NCBI GenBank assembly: GCA_003136495.1
Contig: PLER01000092.1
Coordinates: 26,059-66,416 of the forward strand
Origin: Acidimicrobiaceae bacterium
GTDB taxonomy: Bacteria; Actinomycetota; Acidimicrobiia; Acidimicrobiales; RAAP-2
Direction of reading: 5' to 3'
Length of the DNA: 40,358 nucleotides
In this document: positions 10,323 to 19,217 of the stretch, piece by piece
Position numbering within the stretch: position 1 is the stretch's first letter
How the letters are laid out: each line of letters opens with the position of its first letter
Notes under the pieces: model-generated
What the model was told of the DNA's origin: nothing
Databases searched by the model: none
Seen by the model: the letters and a program-made list of their open reading frames with translations, nothing else
Translations under genes and position numbers: made by a program

Positions 10323-11435
10323 CTACTTGGCCGTCGAGATCTTCGCGGACAGCGTCGCGAGCAGTTCGTCGAAGGACTTGGCGAAAGCGGCCACGCCTTC
10401 GTTCTCCAACTGTTGCGTGACCGCAGCCAGGGAGACCTCGGGAGCGAGGTGATCGAGCAGCGCGGCGGTCTGGTGACAGGTTTCGTCGTTGAGGAGCAGG
10501 GAGGCCGAGAAGTTCGCGTGGTCGAGCGTGTCCGCCAAGGTGGCGTCGGGCATAGTGTTCACCGTCTCGTCGGCGACCAAGCTGTCCACGTACAGCAGGT
10601 CGTCGTAGGTCGGGTTCTTGGTCGACGTGGACGCCCACAGCGGTCGCTGCACCTGAGCGCCTTCACTGAGCAGTTTCGTGACGCCCTCTTCGACGATCCG
10701 ACGACGATAGAGCTCGTAGGCCGCAGCCGTTTGAGCGTTGGCGGTGGTGCCGCGTCGAGGGTCACCTTCGGGCAACAACGCGTCCACCGCGACGTCGACG
10801 CGCGAGACGAAAAATGACGCCACACTGGCGATCGCGGAGAGGTCGTGACCCGCGTCGTAGGCGTCGCTCAGCCCCTGCGCCCAGGCGGTGACGACCTCGT
10901 CGTAGCGCTCGAGCGAGAAGATGAGGGTGACGTTGACGTTGATCCCCGCCCCGAGCGTCGCACGAATGGCCGGCAACCCTTCCATCGTCGCGGGAATCTT
11001 GATCATGACGTTGGGTCGATCCACGCGGCCCCAGAGCCGTTTGGCCGCTTCGATGGTGCCCGCGGTGTCGTGGGCCAGGCTCGGCGACACCTCGAGGGAG
11101 ACGAAACCATCGAGGTAGCGGCGATTGCCCCCTTCGAAATCCTTTCGAGAACGGGCGTGCACGTCGGCCAAGAGATCACAGGCGTCGCGAACGGTCCCGA
11201 CCGCCAACGTCTCGAAGAGCTTCTCCGGGTCCGTCTCGCTCGAGGCGGCGATCGCCGGATCGTAGGCGGACGTCGAGGCGAAGGCTTTGGCGAAGATGGA
11301 GGGATTAGAGGTCACACCTCGCACGCCTTGGGCGATGTAGCTCGCGAGCGTCCCGTCCTCGATCCAGTCCAGCCGGAGGTTGTCTAACCAGGGACTCTGG
11401 CCGTAGTTGTTGTACAGGTCATCCAACGTGGTCAT
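10323..11435 (-). CDS. tal: Transaldolase
   Basis: GVTSNPSIFAKA, NVMIKIPATMEGLPAI, NVNVTLIFSLERYDEV; overlaps the tkt end by 4 nt. Confidence 0.95.
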   Translation of the reverse strand: MTTLDDLYNNYGQSPWLDNLRLDWIEDGTLASYIAQGVRGVTSNPSIFAKAFASTSAYDPAIAASSETDPEKLFETLAVGTVRDACDLLADVHARSRKDFEGGNRRYLDGFVSLEVSPSLAHDTAGTIEAAKRLWGRVDRPNVMIKIPATMEGLPAIRATLGAGINVNVTLIFSLERYDEVVTAWAQGLSDAYDAGHDLSAIASVASFFVSRVDVAVDALLPEGDPRRGTTANAQTAAAYELYRRRIVEEGVTKLLSEGAQVQRPLWASTSTKNPTYDDLLYVDSLVADETVNTMPDATLADTLDHANFSASLLLNDETCHQTAALLDHLAPEVSLAAVTQQLENEGVAAFAKSFDELLATLSAKISTAK

Positions 11436-13432
11436 TTCGCCTCACCTAACACTCGTTCGACGTGTGCCACGACGGTCGCGGGCACGATGCCGAAATACTC
11501 AAACACCGCTTTGCCGGGAGCGGACATTCCGAAGCTGTTGATGCCAATCGACTCATCGACGTAGTTAGCCCAACCGAGCGTGGCGCCGGCCTCGATCGCC
11601 ACCGAGGGCACGGTGCGTCGCAACACCGCCTGTCGATAGTCGAGGGGTTGCTCGTCGAAGCAGCGCCAACACGGCAGTGCGACGACCCGGGTGACCACGC
11701 CTTTGCTCGCCAACTCGTCGGCGGCCGCGAGACAGACCCCGACCTCCGAGCCGGTGCCCACCAGCGTGAAGACCGCGTCGTCGTGCTCGCGTAGGACGTA
11801 ACCACCTCGGCGGGCTCCCGCAACGCTCGCGGCGTGCTCGGCGTCGCCCAAGACCGGCATGTCTTGACGAGAGAGGATCATCGCGGTCGTCGGCGGCTCG
11901 TTGGTGACCAGATAGTGCTCAATGAGATCCAGCGCTTCGTTGGCGTCACTGGGCCGCACGACGTGAAGCTCGGGCATCGCGCGCAGCGACATGAGGTGCT
12001 CGACGGGCTCGTGCGTGGGGCCGTCCTCGCCGACGCCGATTGAGTCGTGGGTGTAGACGAACATCACCGCGGCGTGCGAGAGCGCGGCCAGACGAATCGC
12101 GCCTCGTCCGTAGTCACTAAAGACGAAGAAAGTTGACCCGACCGGTCGCAGACCCCCGTGGTGCGCTTGGCCGACCATGATGGCGTTCATCGAGAACTCA
12201 CGAATGCCGTAGTGGAACTGGCGTCCACCGGGTGTCGTGGCGTTATGAATCGTGAGGCCCTTGAGCTCCATACCCGTGTTGTCAGTGAGGTCCGCCGAAC
12301 CGGCGGTGAGACCCGGCGTTTGGGTGGCGAAGGTGTCCATGGCGCGGGCCATCGCTTTACGCGTGGCGACCATCGTGCCACCCGCGTAGAGCTCGGCCTT
12401 CGTCTCGATGACCGCCACGCCGTTGGTGTCGAGTTGTTCGAGGAGCCGCACGCCCCGTTCGCCGGCGGCGAGGAGTCGCGCTTCCCAGGCGACACGCTCG
12501 GCCCGGTTGGGTGCGACGAGTTCCAGCAGTTCGTGTTGAATTTCGGGGTCGAAGTGGAAGCTCTCCGGCGAGACACCGATGATCTCTTTGACCTTGGCAA
12601 TGGCGTCGGCGGAGAAGGGTGATCCGTGCGCCTCACGAGTGTCCATCATCGTGGGGGAGGGGAAACCGATGTGCGAACGCACGATGATCAGTGAGGGGCG
12701 CGTCGTCTCGGCGATGGCCGCGCGGGTGGCGGCCTCGAGCGCGTCCAGGTCGTTGGCCTGATCGCCGAGATCGATCACGTGCCAGCCGTAGGCGGCGAAA
12801 CGTTCCGCCGGGTTGTCACGAAGCGCGAGCTCGGTGACCCCGTCGATGGTGATGTGATTGTCGTCGTAGAAGATCGTGAGGTGATCGAGGCCGAGCGCGC
12901 CCGCGAGAGAGGCCGCCTCGTGGCTGATCCCTTCTTCGAAACAACCGTCGCCCGCGAAGACCCAGGTGCGGTGGTTGACGAGGTCGTCGCCGTAGTCACT
13001 TCGCAAGATCCGTTCGGCGATGGCCATGCCGACGCCGTTGGCGACACCCTGGCCGAGGGGACCGGTCGTGACCTCAACGGTCGGTGTCACACCACGTTCG
13101 GGGTGGCCCGGGGTCTTCGAATGGATCTGGCGGAACTCCATGAGGTCCTGAACGCTGAGGTCGTAGCCGAACTCGTGGGCGAGGGCGTACTGAAGGATGC
13201 AGCAGTGGCCGTTACTCAAGATGAACCGGTCTCGGTCGCTCCACTTCGGATCAGTCGGGTCGTGGCGCATGATCCGCGACCAGAGCATCACGCCGAGGGG
13301 CGCGAGGGCCATCGCGGTACCACTGTGGCCGGAGTTGGCTTTGGCCGGCGCGTCCATGGCGACCGCGACAATCTCACGAATCACGCGTCCTTCTAGGTCG
13401 CTGGCGCCGGGATAGAGAGTGTCAGTCATCAC
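11432..13432 (-). CDS. tkt: Transketolase
   Basis: [85 protein letters not shown]. The start may be ATG at 13429 rather than GTG at 13432. Confidence 0.96.
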   Translation of the reverse strand: MMTDTLYPGASDLEGRVIREIVAVAMDAPAKANSGHSGTAMALAPLGVMLWSRIMRHDPTDPKWSDRDRFILSNGHCCILQYALAHEFGYDLSVQDLMEFRQIHSKTPGHPERGVTPTVEVTTGPLGQGVANGVGMAIAERILRSDYGDDLVNHRTWVFAGDGCFEEGISHEAASLAGALGLDHLTIFYDDNHITIDGVTELALRDNPAERFAAYGWHVIDLGDQANDLDALEAATRAAIAETTRPSLIIVRSHIGFPSPTMMDTREAHGSPFSADAIAKVKEIIGVSPESFHFDPEIQHELLELVAPNRAERVAWEARLLAAGERGVRLLEQLDTNGVAVIETKAELYAGGTMVATRKAMARAMDTFATQTPGLTAGSADLTDNTGMELKGLTIHNATTPGGRQFHYGIREFSMNAIMVGQAHHGGLRPVGSTFFVFSDYGRGAIRLAALSHAAVMFVYTHDSIGVGEDGPTHEPVEHLMSLRAMPELHVVRPSDANEALDLIEHYLVTNEPPTTAMILSRQDMPVLGDAEHAASVAGARRGGYVLREHDDAVFTLVGTGSEVGVCLAAADELASKGVVTRVVALPCWRCFDEQPLDYRQAVLRRTVPSVAIEAGATLGWANYVDESIGINSFGMSAPGKAVFEYFGIVPATVVAHVERVLGEAK

Positions 13433-13436
13433 TAGA

Positions 13437-13442
13437 ACAGTA
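13437..13442 (-). promoter_or_regulatory. Putative -10 (TACTGT) for tkt
   Basis: TACTGT-N7-ATG (13429) on the minus strand. Confidence 0.45.
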
Positions 13443-13475
13443 CCGAATCGGCTTCGTCGCTGAATCGGGCGCGAC

Positions 13476-13481
13476 TAGCCT
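13476..13481 (+). promoter_or_regulatory. Putative -10 (TAGCCT) for leaderless thioesterase
   Basis: TAGCCT-N6-GTG (13488). Confidence 0.45.
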
Positions 13482-13487
13482 CGCCTC

Positions 13488-13886
13488 GTGGCTCTCCAAA
13501 TTCCGCCCAACTGTGACCTCACTTTGGGCATGGTCTGCACGGACAAGTCAGCCCCCGGATCGACCACCTGGCGAGTACGCGTCGACGAGCGTTTCCTCAA
13601 CCCCGCGGGCGTCGTCCAAGGCGGGTTCTTGGCCGCCATCTTGGATTCGGCGATGGGCGCCTCCGCGGTGACGGTGGTGGGAGAGCGCAAGGTGATCGTC
13701 GCCAATACCGAGATGAAGGTATCGTTCCTGCGCTCGGCGAGGGCTGGCGACGTGTTGACCTGCGTCGCCACGGTGTTGAAACCGGGTCGCGTCATCTCGT
13801 TTCTCGAGGCCCGGATCCACGACCAGGACGAGCGTCTCGTCGCCACGGCGAGCTCCACCTACCTCGTAAAAGAACGTACTGAGTAG
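13488..13886 (+). CDS. PaaI-type hotdog-fold thioesterase
   Basis: NPAGVVQGGFLAAILDSAMGAS, a PaaI/hotdog signature; GTG start. Confidence 0.8.
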   Translation: MALQIPPNCDLTLGMVCTDKSAPGSTTWRVRVDERFLNPAGVVQGGFLAAILDSAMGASAVTVVGERKVIVANTEMKVSFLRSARAGDVLTCVATVLKPGRVISFLEARIHDQDERLVATASSTYLVKERTE

Positions 13887-13889
13887 GCT
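13884..13889 (+). promoter_or_regulatory. Putative -10 (TAGGCT) for leaderless holin-like gene
   Basis: TAGGCT-N6-GTG (13896); its TAG is the thioesterase stop codon. Confidence 0.4.
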
Positions 13890-13895
13890 TGGGCC

Positions 13896-14249
13896 GTGAA
13901 GAACAAGTCGTGGCGCCGGTTCTTGCGAGGGGCATCGCTGCAGCGTGACATCGGCGAGCTCCGTGACCTGCTCGTGCGCTACGTCAAAGAAGAGACGATC
14001 AAGCCCCTCAAGGACCTTGGTCGCTTCCTGCTCTGGGGCGCGATCGGTAGCGTCTTCGTGGCCTTCGGCGCCGCGCTCTTGCTGCTCGGATCCTTGCGCT
14101 ACCTCCAGTGGCAGTTTCCGGTACTCGATGGTTCCTTGTCCTGGTTGCCCTACGTCATCGTCGCGGCGCTGTCCCTCGTCGTCATCGGGCTCACCGCGTG
14201 GCGCATCGTGAGTGGCACCGCCAAACGACGCCTCAAGGTCAGCGAGTGA
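13896..14249 (+). CDS. Actinobacterial holin-X/phage-holin-3_6-like membrane protein
   Basis: Basic N-terminus, two predicted TM helices (LGRFLLWGAIGSVFVAFGAALLLLGSL; WLPYVIVAALSLVVIGLTAW); GTG start. Confidence 0.6.
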   Translation: MKNKSWRRFLRGASLQRDIGELRDLLVRYVKEETIKPLKDLGRFLLWGAIGSVFVAFGAALLLLGSLRYLQWQFPVLDGSLSWLPYVIVAALSLVVIGLTAWRIVSGTAKRRLKVSE

Positions 14250-14443
14250 TCCAGCGCAGCGAGACGCGCCGGGAGTTGGAAGAGAGCCTGCGATCGTTCT
14301 TGCCCGAGCAACTCCAGATCGGCAACTCCATCACCTCATCCAAGCCAGGCGTCGCCGCGATCGGCGTCGGCGGCGTGATGACGGGGTACCTGTGGGGCAG
14401 GATCAGGGGGCGTCGGGCCCGAAAGTCGAAGAAGAAGGACTAG
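14246..14443 (+). CDS. Small hypothetical protein with one glycine-rich hydrophobic segment (65 aa)
   Basis: GTG at 14246 overlaps the previous TGA. VIQRSETRRELEESLRSFLPEQLQIGNSITSSKPGVAAIGVGGVMTGYLWGRIRGRRARKSKKKD. Confidence 0.55.
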   Translation: MIQRSETRRELEESLRSFLPEQLQIGNSITSSKPGVAAIGVGGVMTGYLWGRIRGRRARKSKKKD

Positions 14444-14607
14444 TGCTGCGGCGAATCTTTCGCATAGCGACGGCCGCGACGCTGGCGCGCGCCTGGGGTC
14501 AGAAAGAACCCAAGTGGCTCTACCTGACATGGGTGCTGCTGCTCTTTCGATTCATCGACCGGCGTAGCGCCAAATCCACCGCTCGGCGAAAGAACGCGAA
14601 CACGTGA
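14443..14607 (+). CDS. Small hypothetical membrane-associated protein (54 aa)
   Basis: GTG at 14443 overlaps the previous TAG. LRRIFRIATAATLARAWGQKEPKWLYLTWVLLLFRFIDRR. Confidence 0.45.
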   Translation: MLRRIFRIATAATLARAWGQKEPKWLYLTWVLLLFRFIDRRSAKSTARRKNANT

Positions 14608-15389
14608 GCACGGCGGTGCTCGTCGACGGCGAGCGCGTCATGTTGATAGATGCGAAGGATCGCCACTACCTCATCACGCTCAAGTCCGGCGCGGCCTTTC
14701 ACACCCACGCGGGGATTGTCCAACACGACGACGTGATCGGGACGCTTGACGGTTCGCTCGTGAACTCGAGTTCCGAGCGCAAGTTCTTGGTCCTTCGCCC
14801 CACGCTCTCCGACGTCGTCCTGAAGATGCCGCGCGGGGCGCAGGTCATCTACCCCAAGGACCTCGGGGCGATCTTGATGCAAGCGGACATCGGCCCGGGC
14901 ATGCGCGTCCTCGAGGCCGGCGTCGGGTCCGGCGCGCTGTCGATGACGCTGCTGCGCGCCGGCGCGTCGATCATCGCCTACGAGATCCGAGAAGACTTCG
15001 CCCAGCACGCCCAGAAGAACGTCCACGACTTTCTCGGCGACGACGTGGAGTATGACGTCAGGATCCGTGACGTCACCCAGGGCATCGACGAGACCGATCT
15101 CGACCGAGTAATCCTCGACATGCCCGAACCGTGGGACGTCGTCAAGCACGCCGAGGGTGCGCTTCGACCGGGCGGCATCTTCTTGTCGTACCTGCCCACC
15201 ATCAACCAGACCCAGCTGCTGCGCGAGGCGCTCAACCACCACGCCTTCGGCCTTGAAGAGACCGTCGAGATCTTGCGTCGCACGTGGCACGTCGACGGAC
15301 GTTCGGTACGTCCCGACCATCGGATGGTCGCCCACACCGGCTTCCTCACGTCGGCGCGGCGCCTGGTGGGTCGCCTCGAGGGCAGCTAG
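14604..15389 (+). CDS. trmI: tRNA (adenine-58-N1)-methyltransferase
   Basis: GTG start. PKDLGAILMQADIGPGMRVLEAGVGSGALSMTLLRA SAM motif, RVILDMPEPWDVV, GGIFLSYLPTINQT. Confidence 0.92.
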   Translation: MSTAVLVDGERVMLIDAKDRHYLITLKSGAAFHTHAGIVQHDDVIGTLDGSLVNSSSERKFLVLRPTLSDVVLKMPRGAQVIYPKDLGAILMQADIGPGMRVLEAGVGSGALSMTLLRAGASIIAYEIREDFAQHAQKNVHDFLGDDVEYDVRIRDVTQGIDETDLDRVILDMPEPWDVVKHAEGALRPGGIFLSYLPTINQTQLLREALNHHAFGLEETVEILRRTWHVDGRSVRPDHRMVAHTGFLTSARRLVGRLEGS

Positions 15390-15436
15390 TCGCTCACTCC
15401 GTCACGCCGAACGAGCGAATTACGTGAGTGGACGAT

Positions 15437-15673
15437 TCAGTCGCGTTCGATGAAGATGCACTCGCCGGGGCACTCCTCGGAGGCCTCGATGACGGCGTCT
15501 TCGAATTCGCTGGGCACCACGGCAACGCCGTCGGCGCCACCAGGGTTGCTCTTGACGTCCGCGCCCTGCTTCACGTAGGCGAGGCCGTCGTCGAGGAGCG
15601 TGAACACGGAGGGACAGATCTCTTCGCATAGCCCGTCGCCGGTGCAGAGGTCTTGGTCAATCCAAACCTTCAT
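15437..15673 (-). CDS. Monocluster ferredoxin ([3Fe-4S]/[4Fe-4S]-type)
   Basis: MKVWIDQDLCTGDGLCEEICPSVF...EECPGECIF. The listed ORF starts at 15688; the second ATG (15673) has an SD-like GGAGGA just upstream and starts at the conserved MKVW. Confidence 0.88.
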   Translation of the reverse strand: MKVWIDQDLCTGDGLCEEICPSVFTLLDDGLAYVKQGADVKSNPGGADGVAVVPSEFEDAVIEASEECPGECIFIERD

Positions 15674-15761
15674 TCTCGTGTCCTCCATAGCGATCTACGT
15701 CTCGTTACTCTAGTGGGAGAGCGGTCCGAATCGTGACCCACGCGTTATCGCACCGCTCCCC

Positions 15762-15767
15762 TAGGGT
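15762..15767 (+). promoter_or_regulatory. Putative -10 (TAGGGT) for leaderless mpa
   Basis: TAGGGT-N6-ATG (15774). Confidence 0.5.
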
Positions 15768-15773
15768 TGGCGT

Positions 15774-17519
15774 ATGGACCGTTCCCACGGAAGTAGTTCG
15801 GCTACCGGTGATGAGCACGACGAGGGTTTCGGCGCGGGCGCCGCGCGGGATCTGAACCTCAGCGAAGTCGAACAGGCCAATCGACGTATCGAGGTGCTCG
15901 AAGAGAAGCTCCTCGAGGCGCGAGGACAGCTCTCCCAGAGCCGTTCGAACAACGAGAAACTCACCATCACGATTCAACAGACCCGCGATCAGATCGCCGC
16001 CCTGCGCGACGAAGTCGAGAAACTGACCCAGCCCCCGGCGGTCTACGGTACCTTCACCGGGTTTAACGAGGACGGTTCTGTCGACATCTTCGCCTCGGGG
16101 CGCAAGATGCGCGTGGCGCTGCACCCGGGTCTCGACCCCGCCCAGATCGCCCGCGGCGACGAGGTCGTTCTGAACGAATCCTTCACGGTGATCGGCGTAC
16201 GCGACTCGGACGGGCAAGGCGAAGTCGTCACCGTCAAGGAGGTCCTCGACGAGCGACGGGTGCTCGTCTACGGGCGCGCCGACGAAGAACGAGTCGTCGA
16301 ACTCGCTGAGGCGCTCCGCTCGGTCAAACTACGAAGCGGCGACGCACTATTGCTCGACCTTCGCTCGAACTTGCTGACCGAGAAGCTGATCCGCCAAGAG
16401 GCCGAGGAGCTGATCCTCGAAGAAGTCCCCGACATCAGTTACGCCGACGTCGGCGGTCTCGACGCCCAGATCGAAGCCATCACGGATGCGGTCGAACTCC
16501 CGTACCTGCACCGCGCGCTTTTTCACGACTACGACCTGCCGGCGCCCAAGGGCATCTTGCTCTACGGGCCCCCGGGCTGTGGCAAGACGCTCATCGCCAA
16601 GGCCGTCGCGAATTCGCTCTCCCAGAAGGTGGGGGAGTTGACGGGGAACCGCAACGTGCGCTCGTACTTCCTCAACATCAAGGGTCCGGAGTTGCTGAAC
16701 AAGTACGTCGGGGAGACCGAGCGCCAGATCCGCGTGGTCTTCCAGCGCGCGCGGGAGAAGGCCGAAGAGGGCGTGCCGGTGATCGTGTTCTTTGACGAGA
16801 TGGACTCGCTCTTTCGCACGCGCGGCACGGGCATCAGCTCCGACATGGAGTCGACCATCGTGCCCCAACTCCTGGCCGAGATCGACGGCGTCGAGTCATT
16901 GCGTGACGTCATCGTGATCGGCGCGACGAACCGTGAAGATCTCATCGACCCGGCGATTCTGCGACCGGGACGTCTCGACGTCAAGATCAAGATCGAACGA
17001 CCAGACGTGGACGCCGCCGCGCAGATCTTCTCGCGCTACCTCCACAGCGAACTGCCCCTCGACGAAGGAACGGTCCGCGAACTCGGTGGGGGCGACCGCG
17101 CCAAAGCGGTCCAGGCCATGATCGAAGAGACCGTTACCCACATGTACCGCATCGACGACGAGAACCGCTTCCTCGAGGTGACGTACCAAGGCGGCGACAA
17201 GGAGGTCTTGTACTTCAAGGACTTCGCCTCGGGCGCCATGATCGAGAACATCGTGCGCCGCGCGAAGAAGATCGCGGTCAAGCGCGAGATCGCGGACCAG
17301 GGACGCGGGCTCCGGGCGAACGACCTCTTCGAATCGATTCGCCAAGAGTTCCGGGAGAACGAAGACCTGCCGAACACGACGAACCCCGACGACTGGGCCC
17401 GCATCTCGGGGAAGAAGGGTGAACGGATCATCTTCATCCGCACGCTCATCAACCGCGAAGAGGACGACGTGAAGGGCGGGCGTTCGATTCAGCACGTGGG
17501 CACGGGCCAGTATCTCTAG
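15774..17519 (+). CDS. mpa: Proteasome-associated AAA+ ATPase (Mpa/ARC)
   Basis: N-terminal coiled coil, OB region, Walker A GPPGCGKT, Walker B VIVFFDEMDSLF, C-terminal GTGQYL (HbYX-type tail). Confidence 0.97.
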   Translation: MDRSHGSSSATGDEHDEGFGAGAARDLNLSEVEQANRRIEVLEEKLLEARGQLSQSRSNNEKLTITIQQTRDQIAALRDEVEKLTQPPAVYGTFTGFNEDGSVDIFASGRKMRVALHPGLDPAQIARGDEVVLNESFTVIGVRDSDGQGEVVTVKEVLDERRVLVYGRADEERVVELAEALRSVKLRSGDALLLDLRSNLLTEKLIRQEAEELILEEVPDISYADVGGLDAQIEAITDAVELPYLHRALFHDYDLPAPKGILLYGPPGCGKTLIAKAVANSLSQKVGELTGNRNVRSYFLNIKGPELLNKYVGETERQIRVVFQRAREKAEEGVPVIVFFDEMDSLFRTRGTGISSDMESTIVPQLLAEIDGVESLRDVIVIGATNREDLIDPAILRPGRLDVKIKIERPDVDAAAQIFSRYLHSELPLDEGTVRELGGGDRAKAVQAMIEETVTHMYRIDDENRFLEVTYQGGDKEVLYFKDFASGAMIENIVRRAKKIAVKREIADQGRGLRANDLFESIRQEFRENEDLPNTTNPDDWARISGKKGERIIFIRTLINREEDDVKGGRSIQHVGTGQYL

Positions 17520-17529
17520 CTCGAGGGCG

Positions 17530-19011
17530 ATTTCGAAGGTACTCGGCATTGAGACGGAGTACGGGATTGCCGGTGGTCCGGACCACGACCCGATCACCTC
17601 ATCGAGCGTCATCGTCAACGCGTACGCGCAACAGGGACGTACGCGCATCAACTGGGACTTCGACGGCGAGACGCCCGACATGGACGCGCGCGGCCGCGTC
17701 GACCTGACGTCCTTCGCACCCGTCGTCGAAACGCATTTGGCGAACACCGTGTTGACTAATGGCGCTCGGCTCTACGTCGACCACGCCCATCCCGAATACT
17801 CCTCACCCGAGTGCCGCACGCCGCTCGAGGCGACCCTCTACGACGTGGCGGGCGAGGAGATCATGCGACGGGCCCTGGGCATCGCCAACGACGCGCTCGA
17901 TCCCCACCACGCGATCACCCTCTATAAGAACAACTCCGACGGTAAGGGGAACTCCTACGGCACCCACGAGAACTACCTCGTGCGCCGCGACGTCGAGTTC
18001 GGCCACCTGGTGCGAGCCATGGTGCCGCACTTCGTCTCGCGACAGGTCGTCGTGGGCGCCGGCAAGGTCGGTGCGGAGACCGAGTCCGCCCTCGAACACT
18101 CTCCCGAGTTCCAACTCTCCCAGCGCGCCGAGTTCTTCGAAGAAGTGGTGGGTTTAGAGACGACGTTGAAGCGACCGATCATCAACACTCGCGACGAGCC
18201 CCACTCGGACGCCGAACGATTTCGACGGCTGCACGTGATCATCGGCGACGCCAACATGAGCCAAGTGGCGACGTTCGTGAAAGTGGGCTCCACCTCGCTG
18301 TTGCTCGCGGTGCTCGAAGAGTTCGGCACGGAGGTCTTTCCGGCGATGCCGCGGGCGCCGGTACACGCGGTGCGGGCCTTCTCCCTCGACGTCACGTTGC
18401 GCGAGGCGGTGTTGTGTGACGACGAGCGGACCCGAAGCGCCTGGGACTTCCAGGATGAACTGTGGACGTTGGCCGCGTCCTACGTCGAACGCACCGGGGC
18501 GAGTGCCGTGGGCGACGAGGAGGAGGTGGCGATGGTGATGACGCAGTGGCGCGAGATGCTCGACGGCGTGCGCGACGACCACGACGCGGTCGCCGACCGC
18601 GTCGACTGGGTCGCCAAGTGGCGAGTCGTCAAGGGTTATCAGGCTCGCTACGACCTGTCGAAGAACGACGCCCGGCTGCGCGCCATCGACCTTCAGTACC
18701 ACGACCTTCGTCCTTCACACTCCCTGGCCCAGCGGGTCGGGCTGCGCACGATCTGCGACGAAAGCGCTGTTCGTGAAGCGGTTCACAATCCGCCACGCAG
18801 TACCAGGGCCTATTTTCGCGGTCAATGCGTCGCCCGCTACCCCGACGAGATTGTTGCGGCGAACTGGGATTCGGTCGTCTTCGACCTGGGCGAGGGACCC
18901 CTGCAACGAGTCCCGATGCTCGATCCGTTGAGGGGTACCCATGCACTCACCGCAGAGTTGCTAGAAACAAGTGCGACGGCAAGTGAACTTCTTGCCGCAC
19001 TAGACAGGTAG
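17530..19011 (+). CDS. dop: Depupylase/Pup deamidase homologue (Dop), probable non-canonical start
   Basis: ILTNGARLYVDHAHPEYSSPEC-like segment, LYKNNSDGKGNSYGTHENYL, TTLKRPIINTRDEPHSD. The frame runs upstream of ATG 17680 to SKVLGIETEYGIAGGPDHDP; ATT at 17530 is proposed as start. Confidence 0.9.
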   Translation: MSKVLGIETEYGIAGGPDHDPITSSSVIVNAYAQQGRTRINWDFDGETPDMDARGRVDLTSFAPVVETHLANTVLTNGARLYVDHAHPEYSSPECRTPLEATLYDVAGEEIMRRALGIANDALDPHHAITLYKNNSDGKGNSYGTHENYLVRRDVEFGHLVRAMVPHFVSRQVVVGAGKVGAETESALEHSPEFQLSQRAEFFEEVVGLETTLKRPIINTRDEPHSDAERFRRLHVIIGDANMSQVATFVKVGSTSLLLAVLEEFGTEVFPAMPRAPVHAVRAFSLDVTLREAVLCDDERTRSAWDFQDELWTLAASYVERTGASAVGDEEEVAMVMTQWREMLDGVRDDHDAVADRVDWVAKWRVVKGYQARYDLSKNDARLRAIDLQYHDLRPSHSLAQRVGLRTICDESAVREAVHNPPRSTRAYFRGQCVARYPDEIVAANWDSVVFDLGEGPLQRVPMLDPLRGTHALTAELLETSATASELLAALDR

Positions 19012-19020
19012 AACAGACGT

Positions 19021-19215
19021 ATGAGTGAACGAGAGCGAATCCAAAAACAGCGCACCGAGCGCGCCAGTGAGACCACCGAGGACGTATCGGTTGACGCGAC
19101 CAAGGGCGATCAGCTGAAGGCGGACCTCGACGACTTGCTCGACGAAATTGACGAAGTTCTAGAAGAGAACGCCGAGGAGTTTGTACGTAACTACGTGCAA
19201 AAAGGCGGCGAGTAA
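19021..19215 (+). CDS. pup: Prokaryotic ubiquitin-like protein Pup (GGE terminus)
   Basis: 64 aa, disordered N-terminus, coiled-coil DLDDLLDEIDEVLEENAEEFVRNYVQKGGE. Confidence 0.97.
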   Translation: MSERERIQKQRTERASETTEDVSVDATKGDQLKADLDDLLDEIDEVLEENAEEFVRNYVQKGGE

Positions 19216-19217
19216 AC

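Noticed and set aside
13896-14249. Holin-like protein as evidence of a prophage
   Set aside because: No phage structural, integrase or lysis genes nearby; this family is common in actinobacterial chromosomes.
15390-15436. Possible terminator between trmI and the ferredoxin gene (CTCAC...GTGAG)
   Set aside because: Only 5-bp complementarity, a long loop and no T-tract.
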